Shown here: in pieces, positions 1-11,939 of the stretch | How the letters are laid out: the number at the start of each line of letters is the position of its first letter | Numbering within the stretch: position 1 is the first letter of the stretch | DNA from: Takakia lepidozioides | Taxonomy: Eukaryota; Streptophyta; Takakiopsida; Takakiales; Takakiaceae | Assembly (NCBI GenBank): GCA_030704615.1 | Contig: CM060734.1 | Span: 15,068,001 to 15,128,000 of the forward strand | Length of the DNA: 60,000 nucleotides | Direction of reading: 5' to 3' | The notes under the pieces: generated by a model | Database searches by the model: none | What the model saw: the letters and a program-made list of their open reading frames with translations, nothing else | What the model was told of the DNA's origin: nothing | Position numbers and translations under genes: made by a program

Positions 1-4
1 AAAC

Positions 5-165
5 TACCTGTACATGTAGGATGGTATGTATCAGTTTGAAACCATGCCTTTTGGCTTATGCAACGCCATGGCTATCTTCCAAAGACTTATGGATGTTGTC
101 TTGGGTAATCTATGATGGGAATGTGTCTTGGTTTACATTTCTGGGAGAGACGTGAACATCATACC
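5..165 (+). pseudogene. Ty3/gypsy reverse transcriptase fragment
   Basis: A short degenerate piece of gypsy RT. Read from base 5, it shows a palm segment with [11 protein letters not shown] followed by [13 protein letters not shown], the usual lead-in to the YxDD box. At the catalytic position the frame reads VYISGRD instead of VYxDD. In-frame stops lie at bases 17-19 and just before WECVLVYI. It is a dead relic cut at the window edge on the left and joined to unrelated sequence on the right. No other part of the element is seen next to it. Confidence 0.75.
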
Positions 166-284
166 TTAACAGGGAGATGGCTGAGTCACCACTCCCAAGT
201 AGAGCTTGGATTGTAGTGGGCGATGGGCTCGAGAAACCTTTGGGGAGCATTTGTTGGTGGGAACCGCATCAAAAACACCGCTGG

Positions 285-624
285 GTAGCTTAGAAGAAGC
301 GCCGTGGAGCAGCTGCAGGGGTTCTTGCCATAGCATGAAATGAAATAGCGCCTGTAAGAAGGAAGTCGCCCGGGCTGATGGAGAAACTGCGTTAACAGGC
401 AGATAGGCCCGGAAACGGAGAACCGTTGAATGTCCCAGACACGGGGGTGGGAGGCAAGCGAGTCGCTGTTGAGGAGAGCAGTAGCAGAACTCGTCGTTCC
501 CGTTGGAAGGTCGAGTTGGAGAAGACAGTGGTCCAGGGCAACTTTTGATGAGAGCCTTGGCAAAAACCACGCTGAAAAGGCCATGCGGTAGCTTAAAAGA
601 AGCGCAGTAGAGCAGCGGCAAGGG
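285..624 (+). repeat. Two diverged direct repeats upstream of LINE-1
   Basis: A segment of about 38 bases at 285-321 (GTAGCTTAGAAGAAGCGCC... GAGCAGCTGCAGGGG) recurs in diverged form at about 587-624, an offset of about 302 bases. Both copies are preceded by an A-rich AAAAAC motif. The region lies upstream of the LINE-1 endonuclease and may be monomer-like 5' UTR sequence of that LINE. That link is inference; no protein-like sequence is recognised in 170-1000. Confidence 0.4.
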
Positions 625-1000
625 GTGATGCTGAGGGAGGGAGAAGGGCGGCAGAGCCGCCTCACGGGAGCACCAAGAGCGGGAGCAGACTCCATGGCGG
701 CGGCCAGGGCTAGATGTGGAGCACCAGACAGAGTAGCGGCCCCGCAGGGGGAGGGGGGACAACGAGAAGGTTCCAAACAAAAAAACTGCCTAGACCTCTT
801 CCTCTTGTTAATACAACCCCATTCCAGAAATTGGTTCCTATTATCAGTCAATACTAATAGCCATTTCAATGACAGTTTCCAGGCCAATAGTATAAGTGGA
901 TACACACACTGCAGCCCACGGACAAAAGGACAAAATTTCGTTTCCTTCCTTATTGGCCATCAAATCGTGGTGACACCGCAGGCCTTCCTCCACCAGTTAC

Positions 1001-2694
1001 ATGAATTTCACCCTTACCAGCTGGAACATCCGAGGCATAGGATCTGATCACTCTGCCCCAAAGAGGGCAAGAATCAGACACTGGGCCTCAAACCTAATTC
1101 TTATCTTATTCTCCTTCAAGAGCATAAACTAGACCCCGCTAAAATCGCTTCTCTTGGTGGTTCTATTTGGCCCTCTAACTCTGCCTTTTGGAACCCCACG
1201 GTTGTGGATTCAAGAGGAGGAACTGCGATCTTGGTCTCCCCCTCTTTGGGCCCTAGTATACTATCAAATGAGATATGGGTCGAGGGTCGTGTTCAGCTAG
1301 TCATCATGAACTTCAGCCCTGCTATTGGAAATATAGGAGTGATCAATGTCTATGCCCCAAACAATGATGAAGAACGTGTTGATCTTTCGTCCCTCATGAG
1401 GGTGAAAGTTTTGCAGCATCTAGACACTGATTAGTGGGCGGTGATTTCAATATGGTTGAGTATGATACTGATCGATGTGGCTCTAATGTCCATGGTCTAT
1501 CGGTCTCTGAAAGAAAGTCCTGGGACTCTTTCTGTCTGGCGGTTGGTCTCCTGGATGCCTCCCTCCCAACAGTAGATGAGTTGCAATTTACCTGGTCAAA
1601 TAATAGAGAACCGCCCAACCTCTCGCTTGCTCGTTTAGACAGATTTTACTGCTCTGCTCATTTGCTCAACTGGTCTATAAGATCCCATATTGTTCCAATA
1701 TCCCCTGGTTTTGACCATTCTACGATCCAACTATCTCTCCACACCCTTGAATCAAGAGTCAAGGGAAGGGGTTTCTTCAAACTAAACCCATCCCTCCTCT
1801 TGGACCAGGAGGTCATGATCGTCACTCTCCAAAGGGTTTGGTCCTCTACTGACCTCCCCTCCTCCCACTCTCCCCCACTCTTCTTTTTCTTTCCAAACTC
1901 CACAATCTCAGAAGTATCTGCCATGAGTTATCCAGAAAAAAAGCAGAAGAGTCCTCTAAAAAGAGAAAGCCCTAACTAATTAGTGCCTTCTTGTCTGTCA
2001 GTTTCAATTACAAAGGGGTAGGGATGACCCTCAGACCTGGATCTCATATAACATAGCCAAAAAGAACCTGTCGCTGCTCTTCCACTCCAGGGAGCAGTTC
2101 ATGAGGATCAAGGCCGGGGTTAACTGGTCGCTAAAGAGAGAAAAAATGTCTAAATACTTTTTTGTTAAGGCTGCCCAACGTCGGGCCTCTACTCTAATTC
2201 CTTCTCTTCGTGATCACTCTGGTCTCCACTGTTCTGTGCCAAATAAGATGTCCAGTATTGCTACAGCTTTTTTCAAGCAGCTCTTTGAGAAAAGAGACCA
2301 CACTCCTCTTGTGGTGGAGGCAAGGAATACTCTACTGAGAAATATACCTTGGTCCATCTCTGCAATGGATAAAGCCAAGATGGAAGAACCTTTTACTATG
2401 GAAGAGTTGGGTAGGGCTGTAGATGCCTTGGCCTCCCTCAAAAGTCCTGGTCCTGATGGCCTGCCCATCGAATTGTTCAAGGCTCTATGGCAAACCCTAG
2501 GGGAGGACTTTCTTTGTATGGCTAATGACATCTTGCAAAAACAAATAATGCCCTCTCAGATCTCTGAAGGTCTCATCACCCTCATCTCCAAGAAAGGAGA
2601 GAGAGATAATGTTGCTAACTATCGACCTGCTAAATTCAATGCACAAAATCATTGCCAAGCTGGCATTGGCTTTGAGGATCCAACACAACCCTAA
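1001..2694 (+). pseudogene. LINE-1: L1-type ORF2 fragment (endonuclease + start of RT)
   Basis: Relic of an L1-clade non-LTR retrotransposon ORF2. The apurinic endonuclease starts near 1001 with the SWNIRG motif and continues through INVYAPNN (about 1340), GGDFNMVEYDTDR (about 1437) and the FDHSTI motif (about 1710) that matches the usual SDHSPI box. The linker and RT start follow: AGVNWSLKREKMSKYFF (about 2107) and KSPGPDGLPIELFK (about 2440), ending near NYRP. The frame breaks at about 1040-1200, at 1434 and at 1979-2100, and the protein stops before the RT catalytic core. The 3' end is missing. Organisation matches LINE-2 at 20.4-23.0 kb but the two are well diverged. Confidence 0.85.
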
Positions 2695-3100
2695 TTTAAT
2701 GTAGCTCAGCTACGCCAGCTCAGACTAACGTAACGGCTTGCTCCGCCACATCCGGTCTCCATCCATCCAATCTCGCAGCTATAGTTCATCCAATCATAAT
2801 CATACTCTATCCATCCAAGCCAAAAAGTAGGTGGTGGGAATCCAGGCTTCACATATGTGAGGCATGCTGGCCCAGTAAACAAGCGAGCTCCTGCGAGCTG
2901 AGGAACAACAAGAAGGGGACTATAACAAAAGCTAAACAAAAACTAGGCATCTGATAGTGCAAGAGATGAATAAAACCAAGAGAACAAAACCTTGCCCTGC
3001 AAGGTGGGCGAAGGAAAAAATTTCAGCTTGGAAAAACCCCAAACACTGTACATGGTGATGTCAAGACTAAATCGAAAGGAAAAAAAAAAAAAAATGTTAA

Positions 3101-4332
3101 TTAAGGCTCAGAATCTACAGCCTGTGCACAAGAAAGAGCAGCTCTGGAAGGTGTGTAGATCACTTGCCTGTTCTCAACGTTAAGACAAGTCAAATCAAAG
3201 GCGAGAGTACATGGTACCAGCAAAGAAACATGAACTGAGCTAGCAAGATGGGGAGTAGATGCATGCTGAGGAAGAAGTACATATTGCCTACCGGGCAAGA
3301 TCTCATTGATGAGATAGGGCCCATCTATCCTTCTCTTAGCCTTAGAAATCTGCTTACCAGCTTGAAATCGCACTCAAACAGATTGCCCAACTTTGAAGGA
3401 TTCGGAATATACTACCTTGCGATTGTAATGCTTGGCCTAGGAGGCTTGAGCAAAATAAATGTTAGACTTAGCAGTTTCACGCAACTGACATCTCTTGGCA
3501 TCCATGGAGAGTAAGAATTTCTCCCAGTTTTCAGGCTCTGTAGCAGAAACTTGCAGCCAGAAAATATGTAAGGGGCTATGACATTTTCTACCATATAATA
3601 ACTCAAAGGGAGATATCTTGGTACTAGCATGATGGAAGTACGATAGGCAAACAACAAAATAGGAAGGGCAATGTCCCACTCATCGATAAGGGCCCCAATT
3701 TTCTCTAGCATCCTACACATGATTTGATTAAAGCGCTCGGTCAAGCCATTGCATTGGGGATTAGAGGGAGCAGTCACAACAAGCTTAGTATTTAAATGGA
3801 ACAAAATAACCTCCATGAGTTGATTGCAAAATTCCGTACCTTGATTTGTGAGGATCTCAAGAGGGCACCCATATCGGAGAATCACCTTATCAAAGAAGAA
3901 TTGTACGACTTCATCACTGTCCTTAGCAACCAGAGGTCGGAGCTCAACCCATTTTGTCAGGTAATCCGTAACTACAACAATGTATGCATGGCCCTTGGAC
4001 GTAGGTTTGAGGGGTCCAACTAGATCTAAGCCAACCTTTGCAAAAGGCTCTGTGACAGGGATTGGCTGTAAAGGCAATGGAGCTTCGATTCTAGGCAGTA
4101 TGGTTTTGGCATGACATGGTACGCATCTTACAATGAAAGCTGAGACATCCTTTACTAAGCCCTTCCAGTGGTATTGTTCTTGTAACCTCTTGACTGTCTT
4201 TGTAACCCTCAAATGACCAGCAAAAATAGATGCATGATACAACTCAAGCAAGGTAGGAACAGCAGACCTAGGAAGGGACTTCCACAGCAGATTGGCCTTC
4301 CAAAACATCAACTTTGAACAAACGCCCTTCAC
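3101..4332 (-). pseudogene. Ty3/gypsy integrase fragment with catalytic Asp changed
   Basis: Minus-strand integrase of a gypsy element. From 4332 it shows the zinc-binding HHCC region (LLELYHASIFAGHL, then VRCVPCHAK), then the catalytic core with LDLVGPLKP (first Asp), LTNQGTEF at the second Asp position and NGLTERFNQ (Glu). The normal TDQGTEF has become TNQGTEF, so the core is catalytically dead. A frame change occurs near 3440-3680, and the C-terminal domain (FQAGKQISKAKRRIDGPY) lies at 3101-3373. RT/RNase H and LTRs are not seen around it. It is an old truncated insertion and differs from the gypsy-1 and gypsy-2 families below. Confidence 0.85.
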
Positions 4333-4917
4333 TTTCCCGGTGGATAGGTAAGTGATAGTTTACTTGCCTCACAAGTAGTTTGGATATGCCACCTAAGTGG
4401 GTGCCGGCTTTGCACCTGTGGAGAGCATCGTAAAGTGGGCATCCACGTTTATAACCTTCATGGCCACACAGCAGCGGTTAGAGCAGGTGAAATGGAAAGT
4501 GGCCGCCCCCGTTTTCTTCCCTTCATGAATCCTGTCATCCTTTCAGTGGCTGCCTATGAAGTTATAAGCAGGCCTTAGAGAACAGCTCAGTCCCTTTGGT
4601 CTGGATAAATAAGGCATGGCAAAAGTTGGATAAAAATGAACAAGACATAGGTAAGGGCCAGAGCCAAACCTGATTGCAGATTTGCCAAACTGCCAATCAC
4701 ACTAAGTACCGTAGTGAGAAATCAATGAACGTCAAACTGAGCTAGGTCCCAAGCATCAAGCAAATCAGCAGGGACATAGGGAAAATCCAAAAGGTGACAC
4801 AAAGCCATGGGATCAGTGACAGCAGGAGCATAAATAGGCCACTGACGCCCCAATTGACGATGTTTATATAGAATTGATAACTCATTTTTCTAGGCTTTAC
4901 TCACAGAAACAAGAGAC
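4330..4917. other. Intergenic, nothing recognised
   Basis: About 590 bases between the gypsy integrase relic and the copia gag fragment. No open frame with recognisable motifs and no clear repeat is visible. It may contain decayed flanks of either element. Confidence 0.4.
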
Positions 4918-4938
4918 GTGACTAATCTGTTCACAGAG

Positions 4939-5325
4939 ATGGAGACTAGAGATGTAGCACATATCAGGAAGTTTGATGGGAAGAATAGCTTCTCATTGTG
5001 GCGATACCGAATGGAAATGATTTTTCATGCCAAGAGATATATGAAGATTGTCAACGGCACTGAGACGTTGGAAGAAGCAGATGATCAGGATGTTTGGATA
5101 GATAAGAATAATCAGGCCAGAATCCTGATAGCATCAGCGATTGATGAGACTTATCTAGAGATGCTCATCCAGTGCACAATTGCTACAGAAATGTGGAATA
5201 GGCTCAAAGCTATCCATGTCCCAAACAGAACGGGTATGTCGAATGTGACAATCGAACAATCGTTGAGGCAGTCAGAAGCATATTGCATGCTAGAGATCTA
5301 TCCCTTGATCTATGGTGTAAAATAA
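4939..5325 (+). pseudogene. Ty1/copia gag N-terminal fragment
   Basis: The frame begins METRDVAHIRKFDG and continues KNSFSLWRYRMEMI, the typical N-terminus of copia-type gag (DUF4219/UBN2-like), where a 'KFDGxNFxxWKxxM' pattern is standard. Later comes IDETYLEMLIQCTIATEMWNRL, matching the usual 'xVxxxxTAxEMWxxL' segment. The frame is open upstream to 4918, but the Met at 4939 starts the conserved block. It ends at 5325, well before the CCHC knuckle, and no protease, integrase or RT of copia type follows, so it is a truncated copy. Bases 5330-5640 hold nothing recognised. Confidence 0.75.
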
Positions 5326-5639
5326 TAGGAATTTTTGGTTGAGCTACAATTTTAAAACCTTTTAGTTCCCTTTTCCATCGATATACTCTGTAATACCTTC
5401 GATATTGCTCCGATAGAGTAGTGTTCCTCGATACTTTGAAAATAGCCGATAGTCTATCCTTGACTGACTGATAGAGGGAATGGATGAATGACTATTTTGG
5501 ATGGATAGAAGAGGTTGAAGCAGTTATAGAAGTTGTTGGAACAACTCTGCTATTTATTTCGTTCATGTGAATCAAATGGTGTCGGATGAGCCGGAGAGGT
5601 GCGGGTTACCCAGTTTACCCAGTTCAGGCACCACTTCTG

Positions 5640-8600
5640 CCCCTAGGCGGTTAGAATCATGTCCGCTTTACCTTTCTCACTGTGGCTTCTACAACGTATT
5701 GTGATTGTGTGTGGGATTCTATACAATGGTCACCTCACTTATCCACGGGGCTTCATCTGGTTTACTTGCTAGAGTGCTCTTGCGACCTTCTTTACCATGC
5801 TGTCCCGGATTCCCGCTTCTTCCCGAGCAACGCTGTGGAGGCCAAGAGCAAGCCTGCCCTTAAATCGCAACCACTTTCTGAAGGGATTCAGCATCGGCTT
5901 GGCTCTCACCCTTATCTCAACTCCCAGGGTCGACTCAGCACACCGTGAGGTGCTGACGCTAAATCATACCCCACATGTATGCTCTCACCTAGCTGGGAGC
6001 TGGTCGGATATGAGTTTACCTAGCTATGTGCTGCTCGGCCCTTGGCGGTGCGGGCCATCGCCACTGGGCTGGCCAGTCTGTCCCGATCACAGAACAAGCA
6101 GCGCTCTATGTTGGCCCATGCCTGCGCTGGCGCACTCCTAGATGCGGAGCCCGATTTGTAACTCTACCCTCAACACCAAGGTGCGCAGGATGTCCATGCC
6201 AAGTGTGCCTCTTTGCCCGCGGAAGTGCCTCTCCAGGAATCAGCCTGGGCACCACCTACGATTATGGCGACTCAGCTACTCAATTCCCTAAGATACACAT
6301 CGATTATTGGCTGGACTCCCCAGCACTCTAACGACTGTTACTCACAGCGCTCAGCGATCCCACCAGGTCAATCAGATATGTGGGTGTTCCAACCCATACA
6401 AACACCGCTCAGTCCCAGGGAAGGTTCCCTTCACTCTGCACTTGCTTGCTACTGCCTCCAACATAATCCCTACTCTTCTCAATTCTCCGCTCTCACCAGA
6501 TATATACCTATTCCTCTCAGATACCCCCAGGCTACCACCCTGGCTAGTTATGCTCCTGTTTCTCCAGTTAGCTTAAGTATGCATCTGGCTCACCTGCATT
6601 TTATCTTTCGCTGCCCTTCACAGATAAATCACCCGCCACTCTCCAACCCTCCCCCTCATGCCACTTCGAGCACTTTACAATCTATGCATCCAATATATCA
6701 TAACTCATATTGCTGATCAATTCATACCTTCCCCCACAATAGAATCTGCTTCACTCTTGGCCCTCTACTCTCCATGTTATCTCTCCATGCTCAGTGGTGT
6801 TGTTCACAGCCCGAAGCTAACCTGTCTTTTTCTCTCTGTCTTGCAGCGATAGTCCCAGAGGGATCTGCCCCTCACTCTATTGTGACATCCCAAGCTTTGG
6901 TGGCTGCCCATCCTTGGGCCCTCATCCCAACCCACAGTCTCCAGATATCACTCCGGACCACAGCCCCTGCGCTGCTAGTTCCAGCTGGCTTCATCTTCCC
7001 ATCCGGCGACACACACTCTCCGCTCTGACTGATGCCCCTTACTGGATTGCCTTCCTCAACCACGACCTGAAGTCACTCATATCCCCACCTACTCTGGCTG
7101 CTGGCGGATACAATTCCACCCCCCCACAGTATCTATACATGCATGCGAATGCCATGTACTGACCACGACACCACATACAATTTTACTTATTCTTATATGT
7201 CGAGATACCACCCCCCATGTACTGTAAAAAGATTCCCCCTCCGGCACTCTCCATGTTTAAGCCTGTAGATTGTGGGAAATATCTCCACCGCGTATTGTGT
7301 CACAGACAATCCCTCCCCCTTCAGTTGTTATGCTTTACGTGCTTTGTATTCATGTTATCTCACCCCATCACCCTCCGTGAGGGTACTTTACAGCATGATC
7401 CTTCCTACACCCCACAATGGGGTCTGTTATACTCTCCTACATACTCTCTACTGCATGATTCCTTCTCTACTCCACAATGGGGTTGGCTATCCTCTCCTAC
7501 ATACTCTCCTACTCTCCCATCTCATAGTCTTGATCTCACTCATGATACTCCAAACGGTGGGAGGATTCAGGACCCCACTCCCCTCTCCCACCAGTGCTCT
7601 TCTGTCTTACCACAATACATGTACCAGCCTACCTCCAAGGTCCCGTGGCAGGCTGCCACCAGATGTAATTTACATATACCCGCCGTCAGCAAACTCTTCT
7701 CTGGCTACTCTCCACATGTCAGCTACTATGTAGCACTTCTCCCGTCCTCAAACAAGCAACTGTTATGCTTGTACCTCCCCACTCTATAACGACTCCTCTT
7801 ACACCCAACTCCCTGCCGCAGCAACCAACTATCCCAGTCAACATACATACACTCATGCAGATCCATGGCTCTCCGCTGCTCCCTCCACTCTATACCATCC
7901 CTCTCTACCCCACTCTAGTCTCACACGGGAAAACAATTACACTCCGTTTCTCTTCCTACACAGTCACAATCAATACTGCACCAATTGTTCAACCCCGCAC
8001 AAGCAAGCACACTACACACACAACCAGGTGCTTATTACCAACACAAAGGTTGGCTCGTATATCCCAAATGCCAAGACCCAGTTACAAATGGTTTCCTCAT
8101 ACCCTGCTCTCATACCCCAGCGAGTACACCCCTAACACTCCTATGCAAGACCTAACCTCCCCCACATCCCCATAGTTCCCACCCTGACAATCTCATAGCC
8201 ACTCTGTCATACGCTATTATATCCACCATCGAACACAAAGCACCCAGCTATATCTATGCCTGCATGGCCCACTGCTACATAACGTCCATCCCCACAAACA
8301 CCCTGTACCGCCTTCATCACTCCTGCAACTGCTTTTACTTCCCCAACCAGCACCACTCGCTGTTCCACTCGCGCAAAAGCCAACCCCCCTGATCTACACA
8401 GATAGCGGCGCCACCCCGCCACCCTGCACATGGATTAAGCCTCATAAAACCTCCCGCCATGTTACTACAACACAATCGCCGCCATGGTGTAATTCACCAA
8501 CGGCCACACTAACGCTCATTTGTGGCTCAAGGTGGCTCCACAGTCAATGACACATCCTTTCCATTACAAGCTCCCCACTAAGGCAAGCCGCCACTCTGAA

Positions 8601-8740
8601 CGAGCCCCTTCAATATAAATCCTTGCAACAACAACTAACTACGCCTCTCTCCCACTCCTCCCAATTGTGTCACTGCTGCCGCCCACTCAGACGTCCTCTC
8701 ATCCCTCTCATCCCTCTCTTCTCCTAGAGCAGCAGTACGT
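5640..8740. other. Pyrimidine-rich block with overlapping open frames, no gene recognised
   Basis: About 3.1 kb in which the plus strand is strongly C/T-rich (many CTCCTAC, CCCCTC and ACTCTCC words). Because TAA, TAG and TGA are rare in such sequence, two or three plus frames stay open for 200-570 bases at a time (for example 5797-6141, 6213-6716, 7217-7789, 7765-8175). None of the predicted peptides shows a fold-level motif; they are rich in Pro, Ser, Leu and Tyr. I read the open frames as a composition effect. The origin of the block is unknown; an LTR or untranslated part of a transposon is possible. Confidence 0.5.
7381..7512. repeat. 60-bp tandem repeat, two copies plus a partial third
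   Basis: Two adjacent units, 7381-7440 and 7441-7500, share CCACAATGGGGT and end in CTCTCCTACATACTCT, exactly 60 bases apart; the first 12 bases of a third unit follow. Copies differ at several positions. The unit lies within the pyrimidine-rich block. Confidence 0.7.
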
Positions 8741-9106
8741 ATGTCTGGCTCCAAGTCCAGCAGCATACAAAAGCGGGCAGGGAGCATTCGTAAGCAGCCA
8801 CGATCACAGGACAATACAACCCGTAGCAAGAAACCGTCTACCATCTCTCTTATAGTACAACAAACTACAATGAATCACCACAAGATCACTACTGTTTCAA
8901 CTGACCACGCCCTGGACTACGCCGATGCCAGTGACATGCATGTATCAGACGAGCAATTTTTTGCTACAGAGCAGGCCTACCAAACTTGCTCTGCGCAGAA
9001 CCTCGCAGCAACTCCGAATGAGCGCACGCCATCCCATCTAGGACCGAGACTTCTTACGGCAACAAGGCCACCTGATCTTGACAGCTGCTCCTCCAGCCCG
9101 CCATAA
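8741..9106 (+). CDS. Hypothetical Ser/Thr/Lys-rich protein (doubtful)
   Basis: An open frame of 121 codons starting MSGSKSSSIQKRAGSIRK. The N-terminus is basic and Ser-rich, and the middle has an acidic stretch (DHALDYADASDMHVSDEQ). I do not recognise a family. Composition is less pyrimidine-biased than the block to its left, which makes it slightly more credible as coding sequence. It reads toward the recombinase relic at 9.6-11.4 kb, which is on the opposite strand. It could be a first exon or an accessory frame of that element, but nothing in the sequence proves this. Confidence 0.25.
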   Translation: MSGSKSSSIQKRAGSIRKQPRSQDNTTRSKKPSTISLIVQQTTMNHHKITTVSTDHALDYADASDMHVSDEQFFATEQAYQTCSAQNLAATPNERTPSHLGPRLLTATRPPDLDSCSSSPP

Positions 9107-9615
9107 ACGCATCACCAACAGGAGTACTGGCTACGAGTCCAGGTCTCAAACGCGCATCCAGCGCTTTCAATAGCGACGCAGGGAGCTCACATTCCGACCC
9201 AAAAATCAAGAGGCCCAGAGGCGCAAGATCCGTATCACCACCGTTAAAAGCAGGTAGGGCGTATTCGGGCCCTTTCCCGGCGTAATTGGTGTGCAGAATC
9301 GGCCACAACTGCCGATTCTGCCACAGAATCGGTACCGTATAAATACACCGTATAATTCTCATACGGGGAGACATACGTCGTCTTCTCCATCCAGCTACGG
9401 TTTCAGTTTAGAAAATGGTGGAGAAAGCAAGCACACAGCGCAGAAATTCAATGAGAAATTTTGTACAAAATTGAATCAATGTGAATCTGCTCCTGGTTGA
9501 TTATTGCTGTAAAAATGTATATAATCTACAAACTACCGGGATCCAGCATCAATGGAGCACTAGTGCTAACAAGAATGATCTGCATGATCGATTCAATGTG
9601 AATCTGAATCTAAAA

Positions 9616-11398
9616 CTACTTAGAACCAGGATCACTTGGAGCTCCCGTAGCGCCAGAAAGAATCGAAGCTGCAGTAGCTGCATCCGGCACAGTCAACTGA
9701 ATGGTGCAATTCGTCAAATTCCCTTGAAAGATAGTACTTCCAATCGTGCGAGTGTTCGACACATTGTAAGTAGGTCCTGAACGCAGAGCTCCATGAGAGC
9801 GCATCATTTCACTCACCTCATTGAGAACCCCCTTGTCCTCCCAAAAATCCTCATCACTTAAGCGCGAGAGCTCATTAGGAGCACGAACAACAAGGGCCTT
9901 AGAATTCGATACTCCAACAGAATCGGCCAATGCTCAATGCAGAAACCGACGATGGCACATTCGCCAAGTGATCACCAGAAACCGAATCCAGACATTCAGG
10001 TGCACTAGTTGATGAGCCATCGGTTATAGCAAATCCCTGAAGCTTCTTGTAACGCGTGCGCTCCAAAATGTTGCTTCTGCAGTGCCAGGTACTGGTGGAG
10101 ATGTGTCGTGGGAGGCAGCACTAAAATATTCCATCGTGATCTATGTCATAACACATGTAACCCTCCCTAGAGGTGTGGCCTGTCATTCTCATCCCCAGTT
10201 CTGGAGGAACTCCCATTGCATTAAATCGACATATAGTAGTCACCCGTGCACTCTTGTTGGTATAGTTACCATCATGCGCCCCAGGAAGAGCAGCTACCAT
10301 CATTTTCAGCCATTTTGCGATCATCTTTACACCCACTCTTTTCTTTGCGTACTAGACGCCAGGCTCCGTGAGGTTGAGATTACCATTAATTGCTCGCAGA
10401 AAAAAAGGATGAAGAGGATCAAGATCCTTTTCATTCCACTTCGACCAATGAGACATATATGCCTCGAAGGTCTCAACGAGATCTGAATGATTACAAGTTA
10501 CTGATCGCCTCATTTTTTCCGACTGGCAGTGCAGCAAATCAACTTTGTGATTCTTAGTATCCCTCTCATCGAACCTGACATGCTTCCCATTGATATTGTC
10601 CTGGCAAATGGAAAAATCACAATCCATTATGTTGTACAATTCAGTTTGTGCACGTACACATAAATTGTGTATCACGTAGTATGCTACACGCAGCACATAG
10701 CCCCTTCTGTCAGTTCTGCACATCATTGGCAACGCTAATATTTGCTGTCCCATCTCGTGGGTGAGAGGAGAGATAATTTTTCTCTTACAGCCTATTCCCG
10801 CTCTCACAGACCTCTTCACAGCAATTAAGCAAGATATGCACATTTTTTTAAAACGAGGATCATCGATGATCACAAACTTCTCTGCCACTTCACTAGTCCT
10901 GACAGAATCGGCCTCCAATTTCCCCCTAATAATCCGTCCAATAGCGCGCAATAGTGTAACCAGGGTTTCACCGGGATAAAGTTTCCCGTCTTTGCGTTGT
11001 ACCTCCAACATAAACTGAGAAAGCATCTCCACAAGTTCCGGCAGGCGATGCACAAACATTTCTTCAATTGAGTCCATGCAAAGACCACCGGTGACCTTCC
11101 TCCAGTCTTCAAACCGGTTCCTCCCCCAGCGCTCCATATATAGTGATTTTCGTGGCCCTCCCTTCTTCAATTCCTCGACCTCTTCTTTGTCAAGCTGCCG
11201 AAATCCACGTCGGAGTAGGTCGAATTCTTTTGCCATTGTCTCCGCCGTTAGTGAACATTTTGACCGATTATCCCTTTCAAATTTATGTAGTAAAAACTTG
11301 GACCAAAATTTGATTGCCCACAATCTAAAGAAGTATTTGCCTTTACCCATGGTTTTTCCATACAATGTTGAAAGGATCATCAAAATGTGAACATTCAT
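9616..11398 (-). pseudogene. Crypton-type (DUF3504) tyrosine recombinase, broken
   Basis: A tyrosine recombinase of the eukaryotic Crypton/DUF3504 type, the family that also gave the ZMYM2-4 and QRICH1 C-termini in animals. From 11398, the core-binding domain has RKSLYMERWGRNRFEDW and VQRKDGKLYPGETL; the linker has DDPRFKK and SVRAGIGCKRKIISPLT. The catalytic domain has the first Arg in HNLCVRAQTEL (about residue 250), a beta-hairpin Lys in TKNHKVDLLH, then TNKSARVTT (Lys in the His/Lys-II place, then Arg II), MTGHTSREG (His) and MCYD (nucleophile Tyr). An in-frame TAG at 10352-10354 splits the domain exactly where relatives have Trp before Tyr. The tail is frameshifted between 10121 and 9930 and ends with FQGNLTNCTIQL, a Cys-Thr tail typical of the family. 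One nonsense change plus at least two frame breaks make this copy inactive unless introns explain some of them. Confidence 0.85.
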
Positions 11399-11939
11399 GA
11401 CTATGAATTGTTGTTACAGGAAACTACTAAATGACAATGACTTTGATACCACAAGGGTCCATGCAAAATTCTAATCAGTAAATATTTCCTATCCCTTTAT
11501 CTATTTCTGAACATTCCATTGAAAACTATGCATCATACCCCCGCTTCTTTGCTATGGCCGAGCATGCTACAATTTGATATTTTCCCTTTATATCTTTGTC
11601 TCACAAAAATAATGGATACTAAAGGATCGCGGTTTACTAATGCTTTTAGTACCATAAAGTGAGATACTTGGTGATGTCTAATGTTATCCACTGTCTGCTG
11701 TGCGCCATGACTAAGATTGTCAAATAGTAGACCGAGCTCTGCATCCATCCAAATCCATGATGTAAGTTACATGAACATAGTCTTCATAGTCTTGAAAATT
11801 GATTCTTAACTCCATTGTTTGTATTCTTCTGTCCATATACTTCAAGAGCATTACATATGATAGTGCAAACTTTTATCCATGCAACAAATTTATCATCCTA
11901 AACATACCTTCCAAAAACTTTTGCAGAACGTTGGTCATG
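11399..11939. other. Spacer between recombinase and HECT gene
   Basis: A/T-rich spacer of 540 bases. A minus-strand open stretch at 11533-11748 (begins MDAELGLLFDNLS) could be a 5' exon of the recombinase transcript but matches no family I know. No terminal inverted repeat or obvious promoter was seen. Confidence 0.3.

Noticed and set aside
7217-8175. Overlapping plus-strand open frames of 130-190 codons as genes
   Set aside because: Several frames are open at once, composition is extreme (C/T-rich), and no motif is present; explained by low stop-codon frequency.
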